A DNA stretch of 64,000 nt, from NCBI RefSeq assembly GCF_011046485.1, contig NZ_CP049256.1, positions 2,108,001-2,172,000 of the forward strand, written 5' to 3'. Every line of letters begins with the position of its first letter. Within the stretch, counting starts at the first letter, position 1. The stretch comes from Microbacterium sp. 4R-513. GTDB lineage: Bacteria > Actinomycetota > Actinomycetes > Actinomycetales > Microbacteriaceae. Position numbers and translations under genes: made by a program. The notes under the pieces were generated by a model. It did not search any database, was not told where the DNA came from, and worked only from the letters and a program-made list of their open reading frames with translations. Positions 1-8,969 of the stretch are shown one piece after another.

Positions 1-585
1 ACGACGACGGCCCTTGCTGGGATCTCGGACGGGGACGTCCTCGAGCCCGGCGACGTCGTGTCAGCGTGGGTCACCGCCGCCGACGGCGGCACGGTCGCGG
101 GATCGGTGCGGTTCCGGTTCGGTGAGTCGACGGTGGATGCCGCGGTCCGGCCGAGCGGCGACGGGTACGTCGCCGAGGCCGTCGTGCCCGACCTCGACGC
201 GGCGGTGTCGCTCTCCGCTTCGTTCCAGGGTTACGACGTGTTGGCAGGGTCGGATGCCCCGACCGTCGCGGTGACGGTCGGCTCACCCGCGCCGGAGCTC
301 GCGGTCTCAGGCGCCGTGGTCGCTCGCTGCGTCGCCGGCAAGGTCGTGCAGGCGGTGACCGTGTCGAACGCCGACGACGTCGCGCTCTCGATCTCGATCG
401 TGTCACCCTACGGGTCGAAGAACCTCGGGTCGGTCGCGGCCGGCAAGTCCGTCTCGACGACGTTCTCGACGCGGCTCGCCGGGATTCCGGCCGGGTCGGT
501 CGCGTTGAAGGCCTCCGCGGTCGTCGACGGCAAGACCGTCACGCTGGAGCAGCAGCTGCCGTTCGCGGCCGCGGCCTGCAACTGA
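1..585 (+). CDS. C-terminus of a secreted multidomain protein (5' end outside window)
   Basis: The reading frame is open from base 1, so only the last 194 residues are visible and the catalytic part, if any, is missing. The first ~100 residues look like an Ig-like/beta-sandwich module (a DGGTVAGSV stretch also occurs, slightly changed, in the GH43 protein at 20584). The last ~86 residues, from codon 325, are the Cys-bracketed domain (RCVAGK, YGSK, AAGKS, FSTRL, final CN) shared with the three arabinan enzymes of this locus. By analogy this is probably the tail of another secreted glycosidase; that is inference. Confidence 0.85.
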   Translation, partial: TTTALAGISDGDVLEPGDVVSAWVTAADGGTVAGSVRFRFGESTVDAAVRPSGDGYVAEAVVPDLDAAVSLSASFQGYDVLAGSDAPTVAVTVGSPAPELAVSGAVVARCVAGKVVQAVTVSNADDVALSISIVSPYGSKNLGSVAAGKSVSTTFSTRLAGIPAGSVALKASAVVDGKTVTLEQQLPFAAAACN

Positions 586-596
586 CGTATGCGCGA

Positions 597-626
597 GGGC
601 CCGTCCGGCTTCGGCCGGGCGGGTCC
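597..626 (+). terminator. Rho-independent-type hairpin with UUCG loop
   Basis: A 13-bp stem (597-609 with 614-626, two G-U pairs) closed by a TTCG tetraloop, 11 bases after the stop of the partial gene. There is no T tract, as is usual in GC-rich actinobacteria. Confidence 0.7.
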
Positions 627-771
627 TTCGTCGCGCCGGACACGACCTCTGCGCCCTTCCGGACGGGGCGGGCGGCCGAGATCGCACAGATGACGGATGC
701 CCGGGGCCCGGGCCGGTGATTCGCGCGATCTCGGCGGGCCCGCGAGCGGAGACCCGCGGACCGGAGACGCG

Positions 772-805
772 GAACGGCCCGCAGTCCGAAGACTGCGGGC
801 CGTTC
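772..805 (-). terminator. Terminator of the GH43 gene
   Basis: A perfect 15-bp stem (772-786 with 791-805). The loop CGAA reads UUCG on the minus strand. It lies 27 bases past the stop codon of the minus-strand GH43 gene, so the two converging genes each have their own UUCG hairpin. Confidence 0.8.
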
Positions 806-832
806 GGCGGAGCCGGAGCCGGAGCCGGCGCG

Positions 833-3529
833 TCAGCCGCAGGCGGCCGTGGCGTACGAGGCAGTCGTGTGCGCCGTCGCGCCGCCGGCCGAGACCGTGA
901 CATCGGCCGTGCCGGCGGGAATCGAGCCCAGACGCGTCGTGAAGGCGGCCGACGTCGACTTGCCCGGCGCGAGCGTCGCCACCGACTTCGAGCCGTACGC
1001 CGTGCCGACGTCGAGCGCGACCGCCGCCGTGCCGTCGTTCGTCACCGTGACAGCCAGCACGACCTTGCCCGCGACGCACCGCGTGCCGGCGACGGCCGTC
1101 ACCGGCAGCGGCGCCGCCGTGACGACGACCTTGGCCTTCACCGTGATCGCGGTCGAGCTGAAGAGCGTCCGGTCGGTCGCGTTCCACGCCGTCGAGCCGC
1201 CCGCGCCCACCCACTGGTTGAGGTTGGCGCCGATCGTGCGGACGGTCCCTGTCACGTCGTACGTGCCCGGGGTCGAGGCATCCACCGTCGACACGTTCCA
1301 GTCGACCGGCTGCGATGCCGTGCCACGGTTGTAGGCGAGGGTGACAGCGGCCTTCGCCGGCAGGGCGGCGCGGATCGAGGCATCCGTCGCGTCCTCGGTC
1401 ACTTCGACGGAGCCGAGGTCGCTCGTCACCGCCGCCGCGGAGTCCGCCGCGCGGATCGTGTCGTACTGTCCGCGGGTGAGGCCGACGATGCCGCCGTGCT
1501 TCGTGCTGGGCGCCATGAAGAAGCTGCTGCTCACGAGCTGCGACCACCCCGCGTCGAGATTCGTCGTCTGCATGGGCCGGTAGCCGGTTGACGGGATGAC
1601 GTCGACGTAGAGGTACCACTTGCTCTCGCCGTGGCGCTGGAAGACGGCCGGGCCCTCGACGCCGCCGGCGTTCCCGCCGGCCCACACGGCGCCGATCGCG
1701 GTCTGCAGGCGGGTCCAGGTCGCTGCAGGCTTCCACCAATCGGCCGCCGACGTCGACTCCATGTAGATGCCCTTGCCCGCCGAGTTGTCCTTCGTGATGC
1801 GGTAGGTCTTGCCCGCGTTCTGGATGATCGTGGTGTCGATCGTGTTGCCGCCCGCGTCGATGAACACGCCGCCGTACTGATAGGTGCTCTGCGAGAAGTC
1901 CGTCGTCGCGCCCCACAGGATGCGGGAGTACGACGAGCCGGAGTGCGAGGCATCCGGGTACACGTTGGACGACCAGTAGAGGACGAACGCGCCCGAGCCG
2001 TCGGCGTTGTAGTTCGGCACCCACGTGGCCTCGGGTGCCCACGCCATCCCGAGCTCGGCGACCTTCGCACCGCCCGAGAGGGCGACGTCGAACTGCTTCG
2101 GCGCGCTCCACGAGACGAGGTCCTTGGACTCCCAGACGTTGAGCTTCGTGCTGCCCTTCGAACTCCAGTAGCACCAGGTCGTGCAGCCGCTGACGCCCTG
2201 GTCGCCGCCGAAGACCCGCAGGTCGGTGGCGATGATGTAGTACGTCTTGGTCTCGGGGTTGTAGGTGAGGTACGGGTCGCGCACCCCGGTCGTGCCGAGC
2301 TGCGACGCGAGGATGGGCTTGCCGCCGTTGAGCGGATCCCAGTGCTCGGGGTTGTCGCCGCGCGAGACGTCGAGATAGATCTTCTCTGCGTAGCCCGCCG
2401 AGTCCTCGATGAAGTGCACCATGACATAGCCGTACGGCGTCTCGGCTGCCGGCACCGGCTGGACCGTGACGGGCACCTGCCGCGTCGCGGTCTTCCCCCG
2501 GACGGATGCCGTCGCCGTCAGCGTCGTCTGGATGGTGGGCTGGCCCTGCGCGGGCTGCTGTGCCGTGACGGTCAGCTTGTCCGCGCCGATGGCGAGGCGG
2601 GGATCGTTCGAGGCCCACGTGACGCGTCCGCCGTAGTTCGGAAGCGTCGTCGTCCCCTCGTCGATCGTCACGTTCGCGACGCCGTCGGCGATGGTCTGCG
2701 CAGCCTGCTGGAACGACGCGGCGTGGAGCGCGGCATCCGCGTCCGACACGGCGTTCACCTCGGCGGCGCTGAGTGCACGGTCGTACACGCGGAAGGTCGA
2801 GACCTCACCCTTGTACATGGGGTCGGGCCACGGCGAGCGTCCGATGGCGTTGAGCGTCTGATTCGTGATCGACGCGGGAGTGAGGGTGGTCGCGGCCGAC
2901 GCGACCTGCTCACCGTCGACGAAGAACGTGATGCGCCCGCCGCCGATCACCGAGGTCAGGCTGTACCAGCGGTCGGCGGCGAGCGCGGTGGCGGAGCGGG
3001 CGTTGACCTCTCCGCCGCCCCCGGACGTCGTGATCGCGGTGCGCGCGTTGTCGCGCACCGACGTGAAGTAGTACTGCGTCGTCGTGTCGTTGCCGATGTT
3101 CCAGAGGAAGTTGAAGGTGTTCTTCATCGACGCGTCGAGCTTCGTCTCGATCGTGATGGTGGCCGACGTCTTGCCTCCCAGCAGCGAGTCGGGGAGGCGC
3201 ACCCAGCTGGCGGTCGTGCTCGTCTTGCTGCCGCCGGTGAAGACGAGGGATGACCCGGTCCAGAGGCTGTCGGTGCCGTTGACGACCGTCGCGGGACCGA
3301 CGGTGCTCGCTGCGGTGTTCGGAACCGTCGAACCGCTCGTCTCGTCGAAGAGGTACTCCGCGAGGAGTCCCGCCCTGGGGACGGTCGAGTCGGCGGAGGC
3401 GGTCGACGCCGCCAGTGGGACGAGGGCGGTCACCGTGAGGGCCGCGCCTGCCGCCGTCGCGACGAGAGAGCGCAGCGTGCGCCGGGACGGATGCTTCGCC
3501 GGCGGCGACGACGTGTGCGTGTGTGCCAC
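833..3529 (-). CDS. Secreted GH43-family arabinan-active enzyme with LamG, Ig-like and shared C-terminal domain
   Basis: About 898 residues. I take the GTG at 3529 because AAGGAG lies 5 bases upstream; a weaker in-frame ATG is at 3565. Order: signal peptide (~1-47), LamG/concanavalin-like domain (~50-260), Ig-like module, then a GH43 five-bladed propeller beginning near PYGYVMVHF, with GVRDPYLTY (base Asp), MAWAPEATW and GGVEGPAVF (acid Glu region). A Big_4-like module and the RCVAGK...ATAACG domain follow. GH43 members of this layout hydrolyse alpha-L-arabinofuranosyl or xylosyl bonds; exact specificity is not readable. Transcribed divergently from the GH127 gene, both promoters carrying the same operator. 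Confidence 0.9.
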   Translation of the reverse strand: MAHTHTSSPPAKHPSRRTLRSLVATAAGAALTVTALVPLAASTASADSTVPRAGLLAEYLFDETSGSTVPNTAASTVGPATVVNGTDSLWTGSSLVFTGGSKTSTTASWVRLPDSLLGGKTSATITIETKLDASMKNTFNFLWNIGNDTTTQYYFTSVRDNARTAITTSGGGGEVNARSATALAADRWYSLTSVIGGGRITFFVDGEQVASAATTLTPASITNQTLNAIGRSPWPDPMYKGEVSTFRVYDRALSAAEVNAVSDADAALHAASFQQAAQTIADGVANVTIDEGTTTLPNYGGRVTWASNDPRLAIGADKLTVTAQQPAQGQPTIQTTLTATASVRGKTATRQVPVTVQPVPAAETPYGYVMVHFIEDSAGYAEKIYLDVSRGDNPEHWDPLNGGKPILASQLGTTGVRDPYLTYNPETKTYYIIATDLRVFGGDQGVSGCTTWCYWSSKGSTKLNVWESKDLVSWSAPKQFDVALSGGAKVAELGMAWAPEATWVPNYNADGSGAFVLYWSSNVYPDASHSGSSYSRILWGATTDFSQSTYQYGGVFIDAGGNTIDTTIIQNAGKTYRITKDNSAGKGIYMESTSAADWWKPAATWTRLQTAIGAVWAGGNAGGVEGPAVFQRHGESKWYLYVDVIPSTGYRPMQTTNLDAGWSQLVSSSFFMAPSTKHGGIVGLTRGQYDTIRAADSAAAVTSDLGSVEVTEDATDASIRAALPAKAAVTLAYNRGTASQPVDWNVSTVDASTPGTYDVTGTVRTIGANLNQWVGAGGSTAWNATDRTLFSSTAITVKAKVVVTAAPLPVTAVAGTRCVAGKVVLAVTVTNDGTAAVALDVGTAYGSKSVATLAPGKSTSAAFTTRLGSIPAGTADVTVSAGGATAHTTASYATAACG

Positions 3530-3586
3530 TCCAGCTCCTTTGCTGTTCGGGGAGGGGCGCCGCACGAGATCATGCGCCGCGTGAGG

Positions 3587-3616
3587 ATGTTAGCGCTCAC
3601 GTTAGGGGAAGGGCAA
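3587..3616 (-). promoter_or_regulatory. Promoter and LacI-type operator of the GH43 gene
   Basis: On the minus strand TTGCCC (3616-3611) is followed after 18 bases by TAACAT (3592-3587). The 12-mer at 3589-3600, GTTAGCGCTCAC, differs from the palindrome GTTAGCGCTAAC at one position and covers the -10, so repressor binding should block the polymerase. Confidence 0.65.
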
Positions 3617-3640
3617 TGGCTTCCCACTCGCGGCCCACCC

Positions 3641-3700
3641 TTGACAGCCCGTATCCGTTCGCGCTAACAATGGCGGAGCGGGCAATCTGGTACCGCTAAC
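3641..3700 (+). promoter_or_regulatory. Promoter and two operators of the GH127 gene
   Basis: TTGACA (3641-3646), an 18-base spacer, then TAACAA (3665-3670). Operator GTTCGCGCTAAC (3657-3668, one mismatch to the palindrome) supplies the first bases of the -10. A second copy, GGTACCGCTAAC (3689-3700, two mismatches), lies 32 bp downstream, about three helical turns, just before the ribosome binding site. Confidence 0.7.
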
Positions 3701-3712
3701 AGGAGAGCAGCA

Positions 3713-6700
3713 ATGGCGCACAGCATCCATGACATCCCCACTGCGGGGGCCGAGGCATCCATCGCACGCCGCCGCCCGATCCGGGTTCTCCGGCGTGCCG
3801 TCGCCGTCGCGACGGCAGCAGCGCTCGCAGCGGCGGGGCTCGCCGTCGTCGCACCTGCGGCGGCCACGGCTGCGGGGCCGCTCTCGATCGAGTCGTCGAA
3901 GGTGCTCGATCTGCGCTTCGACGACGCTCTCACCGACGCGAGCACGAACGCCGCGGCCGTCACGATGCAGAAGGGCACCGCCGCGTACGGCGATGGCATC
4001 CATGGGCGCGCCTTCAACTTCACCGGCTCGAACGCCATCCGCCTCGGCACCGCCGCGAACCTGCAGCCGCAGGACCTGACGGTCTCGTTCTGGTACAAGC
4101 CCAACGCGGCGATGTCGGGCGAGCAGGTCTTCGCGTGGAGCAAGACGGTCTACAACTCCGACGGCTGGTACCTGACGTCCGAGAGCGCGACGTCGCCGCT
4201 CGTGCTGTCGATCGGCCCGTCGCCCAGTCAGCCCTACAAGGTCGCGGTCGACGCGCCGCGCGCAGACTTCTTCCCGACCGGTCAGTGGACCCACGTCGTC
4301 GCGACCTACGACAGGGCCACGAAGGCCGTGGCCTTTTACCGCAACGGCGTCCGTCAGGTCTCGACCGTCAAGTACGCCGCCTCGGGCACCACGACCGGAG
4401 TGCTGGGGTCCGAGAGCACCTCGGTGAAGACCCTCGGCTACAACGGCCCGACCTATAACGGTGCTCACGCGAACGGCCTGATGGACGACTACACGCTCTA
4501 CAACGGCGTGGCGACGATCCAGGATGTCGTGTCCCTGACGCAGCAGAACAACCCGGCGTTCGACCCCGCCACCGTCGCCCAGTCCGACCTCGACTCGCTC
4601 TCGGTGCAGCCGACAGCGGATGCCGACTTCGCCCTGCCGACGGTCGGCGCCAAGGGAACGGCGATCAGCTGGGCATCGTCGAACTCGGGCGTCATCTCGA
4701 TGAACGGCGGCGAGGCGCACGTCACGCGACCGGTCACCTCGTCGTTCACCGTGACCCTGACCGCGAGCGCGACCTACGGCGGCAGCGCCCCGGTCACGAA
4801 GACCTTCCAGGTCGTCGTCCCGGCGGTCGGCTCGACGACCCCCTCGGTGTACCTCGAGGAGGCGGGGCTCGGCAACGTCGCGATCGAGGACGACTACCTC
4901 GAGAACGGCCACGCCAAGACGGTCGAGTACCTTCTCGCGCTCGACCCCGAGAAGTTCCTCTACTCCTTCTACGTCAATGCAGGCCTGCCGACGACGGCGG
5001 CCCCCTACGGCGGGTGGGAGCGCCCCACGGGCACCCGATTCCAGGGCCACTTCTTCGGCCACTACATCTCTGCGCTCTCGCAGTCCTATGCGACGGAGAC
5101 GGATGCCTCGACCAAGGCGCAGCTGCTCGCGAAGCTCACCGCGGCCGTCGACGGACTCAAGCGCAGCCAGGACGCCTTCGCCGCGGCCAACCCGGCCAAC
5201 GCCGGCTACGTCGCGCCCTTCGGGCTGAACGTGCTGCCGAACGGCGGCGGCGGACTGCTCGTGCCGTTCTACAACCTCCACAAGGTGCTCGCCGGCTTGC
5301 TCGACGCGTACGCGTACGCTCCCTCCGACGTCGCCGCCAGGGCGCGCACCGTCGCGTCGGGCTTCGGAACGTGGGTGCGCAACTGGGCGAGCACGCAGGC
5401 CAACCCGGCCTCGATCCTCACGACCGAGTACGGCGGCATGAACGAGGCGCTCTACGAGCTGTACAGCATCACGAAGAACCCCGTGCACAAGCGTGCCGCC
5501 GAGTACTTCGACGAGGTCACGCTGTTCCAGCAGCTCGCCGCGGGCCAGGACGTGCTCAGCGGCAAGCACGCCAACACGACGATCCCCAAGCTCGTCGGCG
5601 CGCTGAAGCGCTACACGGTCTTCATGGACAACCCGGACCTCTACGCGACCCTCACGTCCGCCGAGAAGGCCGCGCTGCCGATGTACCGGACGGCGGCCGA
5701 GAAGTTCTGGGAGATCGTCATCCGCGATCACACCTATGCGAACGGCGGCAACAGCCAGTCGGAGCACTTCCACGACGCCGAGACCCTGTACGAGGTGGCG
5801 ACCAACGGCACGACGAGCGGCTACGGCGAGAACTCCACGGTCGAAGGCTGCAACGAGTACAACATGCTCAAGCTCAGCCGCGCCCTGTTCCAGGTGACGA
5901 AGGATGTCAAGTACGCCGACTACTACGAGTCGACCTACATCAACACGATCCTGGCGTCGCAGAATCCCGAGACGGGCATGGTGACGTACTTCCAGCCCCA
6001 GACGGCGGGGTACGCGAAGATCTTCGGCACGCGGTTCGACCAGTTCTGGTGCGACCACGGCACGGGGATCGAGAGCTTCACGAAACTCGGCGACTCGTTC
6101 TACTTCCGGGACGCGTCATCCGTCTACGTCAACCAGTTCCGATCGTCGGTCTACTCATCGACGGTCCAGAACCTGAGGCTCACGCAGACGGCCGACATCC
6201 CCAACCAGGACACGGTGACCATCCAGGTCGCGGCTCTCGACGGCGGGACGCTCCCCGCGGGCACGACGGTGCGTCTGCGCATCCCGTCATGGGTGGCCGG
6301 CTCGCCGACGCTCGCGGTCAACGGCGTCGCGAAGGATGCGGCGGCACTCTCCGCCGCGGGCTATGTGTCGTTCGAGGTCGCCGCCGGTGACGTCATCACC
6401 TACACGCTTCCGGCGAAGGTCTGGGTCGACGCGGGCACCGAGAACCCCAACTGGGTCGCCTTCAAGTACGGCCCCGTCCTGCTCGCCAGCGAGCTGAGCC
6501 GTGCGAATGTCAACGCCAGCTACACGGCGGGCGTCCTCGTGCAGATGAGCACAGCCGACAAGTCGCTCAACGGCAACGTGGTGGTCGACGACGCGGAGGC
6601 CTGGAAGGCCGGCATCGAGCAGAACCTCGAGCGCATCCCGAACGGCGTGAACAAGAACGGCATGACCACCATGCGGTTCAAGCTGCACAACGTCGATGCG

Positions 6701-7933
6701 ACATCGGAGGCGCTGACCTTCGAGCCGTACTACAGCCTCTACAACGCCCGATACGCGATGTACATGACGCTCGTGCAGCCGGACTCGCCCGAGTCGCAGG
6801 CGCAGATCCTCAAGGAGAAGCAGCAACTGCGCATCTCCGAGACCACGATCGACTCGCTCACCTCGTTCGACGACAACAACAGCGAGGCCGACAAGAACTA
6901 CAAGTTCAACAAGTCGGGAGTCGGCGTGTGGCTCGGCGAGGGGTACCGCGACGGACAGATCGCGACCGATGCCTTCTTCCAGTACGACATGAGCGTCGAC
7001 CCGACTCTGCCGAAGAACTACCTCGGCGTGCGGTACTACGGCGGTGACAACGGCAGGACGTTCGACGTGTATCTCAACGACGTGCTCCTCAAGCACGAGC
7101 GGGTGACCAACGCGGCCGGTTCGACCACGTTCTACGTCCAGTACGACGAGATCCCGGCATCCGTCCTCGACGGGATCGCCGCGCGCGACAGCTACAAGCG
7201 CGACCAGGCGGGCAACTACGTGCTCGACAAGAACGGCAAGAAGATCCCCGTCGTGACGGTGCGCTTCCAGGGCAACGGCACGAGCTACGTCGGCGGCGTG
7301 TTCGGCGTCTACACGACATCGAAGACCACGTACGCGACGGATGCCGAGCTCTCAGCCCTTTCGTTCGACGAGGGCACGCTCACCCCGGCGCTGGCCAAGG
7401 GCACGTACGCCTACACCGCGACCGTTGCCTCCGATGCCACGACCGCGACCTTCGACGCCGATCCTGCGACGCCGAGCGGTCTCGTCTACCTCGGGGACGT
7501 GCTGATCGACGACACGCAGCCCCGCACCGTCACCCTCGCCGCGGGAGACCAGCCCACGGTGGTGACGCTGCGCTCCACCGCGCAGGACCACACCACCTCG
7601 GCGACCTACACCGTGCAGATCGTGCGGGCGAAGCCCGCGCCCGTGCTTCAGGTGACGGCGAAGGCGTCGGCGCGCTGCGTGGCAGGCAAGGCCGTGCTGA
7701 CCGTATCGGCGACGAACGTCTCGGGTGTGCCGGTCGCGCTCACCATGACCACGCCGTACGGCTCGAAGCAGATCGCGGAGCTGGCGCCCGGCAAGTCGAC
7801 GTCGGCGGCCTTCACGACGCGCCTGGCGGCCCTGGTGCCGGGGGAGGCGTCGGTCGCGGCATCCGCGACGGTCGACGGGAAGCCGGTTTCCATCACCGTC
7901 CCGGCGCCGTTCGCCGGTCTGACATGCGGGTGA
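3713..7933 (+). CDS. Secreted GH127-type (DUF1680) beta-L-arabinofuranosidase, 1406 residues
   Basis: ATG with AGGAGA 7 bases upstream. Order: signal peptide (~1-53), LamG domain (~60-285), Ig-like module (~290-375), GH127/GH146 (DUF1680) catalytic region from about SVYLEEAGLGNV, cadherin-like beta-sandwich (~1240-1315), and the shared C-terminal domain from Arg1321. Family marks: GHFFGHYISALSQ, GENSTVEGCNEYNMLKLSR (Cys713) and FWCDHGTGIES (Cys780). The family uses a Glu/three-Cys zinc site with Cys as nucleophile, and most members have CC where this protein has Cys-Asp. The expected role is removal of beta-L-arabinofuranose from extracellular plant glycans. GH146 is an alternative family assignment. 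Confidence 0.9.
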   Translation: MAHSIHDIPTAGAEASIARRRPIRVLRRAVAVATAAALAAAGLAVVAPAAATAAGPLSIESSKVLDLRFDDALTDASTNAAAVTMQKGTAAYGDGIHGRAFNFTGSNAIRLGTAANLQPQDLTVSFWYKPNAAMSGEQVFAWSKTVYNSDGWYLTSESATSPLVLSIGPSPSQPYKVAVDAPRADFFPTGQWTHVVATYDRATKAVAFYRNGVRQVSTVKYAASGTTTGVLGSESTSVKTLGYNGPTYNGAHANGLMDDYTLYNGVATIQDVVSLTQQNNPAFDPATVAQSDLDSLSVQPTADADFALPTVGAKGTAISWASSNSGVISMNGGEAHVTRPVTSSFTVTLTASATYGGSAPVTKTFQVVVPAVGSTTPSVYLEEAGLGNVAIEDDYLENGHAKTVEYLLALDPEKFLYSFYVNAGLPTTAAPYGGWERPTGTRFQGHFFGHYISALSQSYATETDASTKAQLLAKLTAAVDGLKRSQDAFAAANPANAGYVAPFGLNVLPNGGGGLLVPFYNLHKVLAGLLDAYAYAPSDVAARARTVASGFGTWVRNWASTQANPASILTTEYGGMNEALYELYSITKNPVHKRAAEYFDEVTLFQQLAAGQDVLSGKHANTTIPKLVGALKRYTVFMDNPDLYATLTSAEKAALPMYRTAAEKFWEIVIRDHTYANGGNSQSEHFHDAETLYEVATNGTTSGYGENSTVEGCNEYNMLKLSRALFQVTKDVKYADYYESTYINTILASQNPETGMVTYFQPQTAGYAKIFGTRFDQFWCDHGTGIESFTKLGDSFYFRDASSVYVNQFRSSVYSSTVQNLRLTQTADIPNQDTVTIQVAALDGGTLPAGTTVRLRIPSWVAGSPTLAVNGVAKDAAALSAAGYVSFEVAAGDVITYTLPAKVWVDAGTENPNWVAFKYGPVLLASELSRANVNASYTAGVLVQMSTADKSLNGNVVVDDAEAWKAGIEQNLERIPNGVNKNGMTTMRFKLHNVDATSEALTFEPYYSLYNARYAMYMTLVQPDSPESQAQILKEKQQLRISETTIDSLTSFDDNNSEADKNYKFNKSGVGVWLGEGYRDGQIATDAFFQYDMSVDPTLPKNYLGVRYYGGDNGRTFDVYLNDVLLKHERVTNAAGSTTFYVQYDEIPASVLDGIAARDSYKRDQAGNYVLDKNGKKIPVVTVRFQGNGTSYVGGVFGVYTTSKTTYATDAELSALSFDEGTLTPALAKGTYAYTATVASDATTATFDADPATPSGLVYLGDVLIDDTQPRTVTLAAGDQPTVVTLRSTAQDHTTSATYTVQIVRAKPAPVLQVTAKASARCVAGKAVLTVSATNVSGVPVALTMTTPYGSKQIAELAPGKSTSAAFTTRLAALVPGEASVAASATVDGKPVSITVPAPFAGLTCG

Positions 7934-7944
7934 CGACGGGAGGG

Positions 7945-7973
7945 TTGTTCTCGCTAACAGTTCCCGCTAACAT
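7945..7973 (+). promoter_or_regulatory. Promoter with two tandem operators, probably for the surface cassette
   Basis: TTGTTC (7945-7950), 17 bases, TAACAT (7968-7973). Two copies of the arabinose-locus operator sit 13 bp apart: GTTCTCGCTAAC (7947-7958) and GTTCCCGCTAAC (7960-7971), each two mismatches from GTTAGCGCTAAC. The next plus-strand gene starts at 8266, so the transcript would have a ~285-base leader. In 7974-8265 I see no convincing gene or named RNA motif. Confidence 0.6.
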
Positions 7974-8265
7974 CGCGTGAAGAGCCCATCGAATCCACTG
8001 TCGGATCCAGAGCAAAGGTGCATGATGCTCACACACTTCACCCGCCCCCAGCGGCGTGGCGACGTGCCCGCTCCGTGGCGTCGGCTGGCTCAGGGCGCAG
8101 ACGCAACATCTGTCGACGGCGCGGTCTCCGCGTCCACGGCGACTCAACAGAAGCGGGTTGCGTTCAGCCTGGGCTGAGCCTCCTGCGAGACCCGACGGCC
8201 GGACGGTCCGGTCGCTCGCCAAGTTCGGTCCGGGAAGAAACCGGCCGGGAATTGGAGTAATAGGA

Positions 8266-8892
8266 ATGAACAAGCGTGGAATCATCGCCCGCACCGCAGC
8301 CGGTGCGCTCGGTGGCCTGCTTCTGATCGGCGGCGCGGGTGCGGCCATCGCCGACACCCTCGACGACGACAACGTCGACGTGAAGGTCGACATCGCGCCG
8401 ATTCAGCCGGTCGGCGCACTGACGTTCTCGGTGGCCGCCGACTCGACGACCCTGACCGAGGAAGGCTCGACGGACACGATCCGCCAGTTCAAGGGGAGCC
8501 TTCCCGAGGTCACGGTGACCGACGACCGCGCGGAGGTTCCGGCGGGCGTCTTCTGGTACGTCACGGGTCAGGCGTCGGACTTCACCGGCCCCGGCGGCGC
8601 CACGATCTCGGCGGGTCACCTCGGCTGGGCGCCGAAGCTCCTCACCGCCGAGGGCGACGGCGAGGTTGCGGAGGGTCCCGAGGTGGGCACTGTCCTCGAC
8701 CCGCAGGCCGATCCGAACAACGTCGGCGTCGTCGGCGAGGAGCTCCTTGCGCTCGCGCTGGACTCGCAGGATGCCGCGACCGTCGGCGAGTGGAAGGCGT
8801 CGGCCGACCTCACGCTCAAGACGCCGAAGAACGTGACGCCCGGCGCCTACACGTCGAAGCTCACGCTCACGCTGTGGGAAGACGAGCAGTAA
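8266..8892 (+). CDS. Secreted WxL-like surface protein
   Basis: 208 residues. ATG with TTGGAG 8 bases upstream. There is an N-terminal signal peptide (~1-30, ending AAIAD), then an all-beta protein. FWYVTGQASDFTG and the C-terminal YTSKLTLTLWEDEQ resemble the two aromatic motifs of WxL domains, although the exact W-x-L is not kept. In Firmicutes, WxL proteins bind peptidoglycan non-covalently and work with DUF916 partners; the next gene is such a partner, which supports the call. The promoter at 7945 places it in the arabinose regulon. Assignment rests on motif shape and context, so an unrelated beta-sandwich is possible. Confidence 0.6.
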   Translation: MNKRGIIARTAAGALGGLLLIGGAGAAIADTLDDDNVDVKVDIAPIQPVGALTFSVAADSTTLTEEGSTDTIRQFKGSLPEVTVTDDRAEVPAGVFWYVTGQASDFTGPGGATISAGHLGWAPKLLTAEGDGEVAEGPEVGTVLDPQADPNNVGVVGEELLALALDSQDAATVGEWKASADLTLKTPKNVTPGAYTSKLTLTLWEDEQ

Positions 8893-8926
8893 ACGCGATC
8901 ACATCTGATCCGTGTTGAAATCGGGT

Positions 8927-8949
8927 CGGGGCCGTCGTCGGCGGCCCCG
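8927..8949 (+). terminator. Hairpin between the WxL-like and DUF916 genes
   Basis: CGGGGCCG (8927-8934) pairs with CGGCCCCG (8942-8949) around a 7-base loop. It probably acts as a partial terminator or 3' stabiliser, so that the abundant surface protein is made in excess of its membrane partner. Confidence 0.45.
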
Positions 8950-8969
8950 GCCCAAACGTTTGGAACCCC

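Noticed and set aside
1631..3253. Long plus-strand frame opposite the first GH43 gene
   Set aside because: Arg-rich shadow of a gene with recognisable LamG and GH43 motifs on the other strand.
3602..6058. Minus-strand frame of ~800 codons opposite the GH127 gene
   Set aside because: No motif or start signal; explained by codon bias of the GH127 gene.
7977..8177. 66-codon frame just after the tandem operators
   Set aside because: Its GTG follows the presumed -10 by too few bases and has no ribosome binding site; composition is not that of neighbouring genes. Kept as part of the leader.
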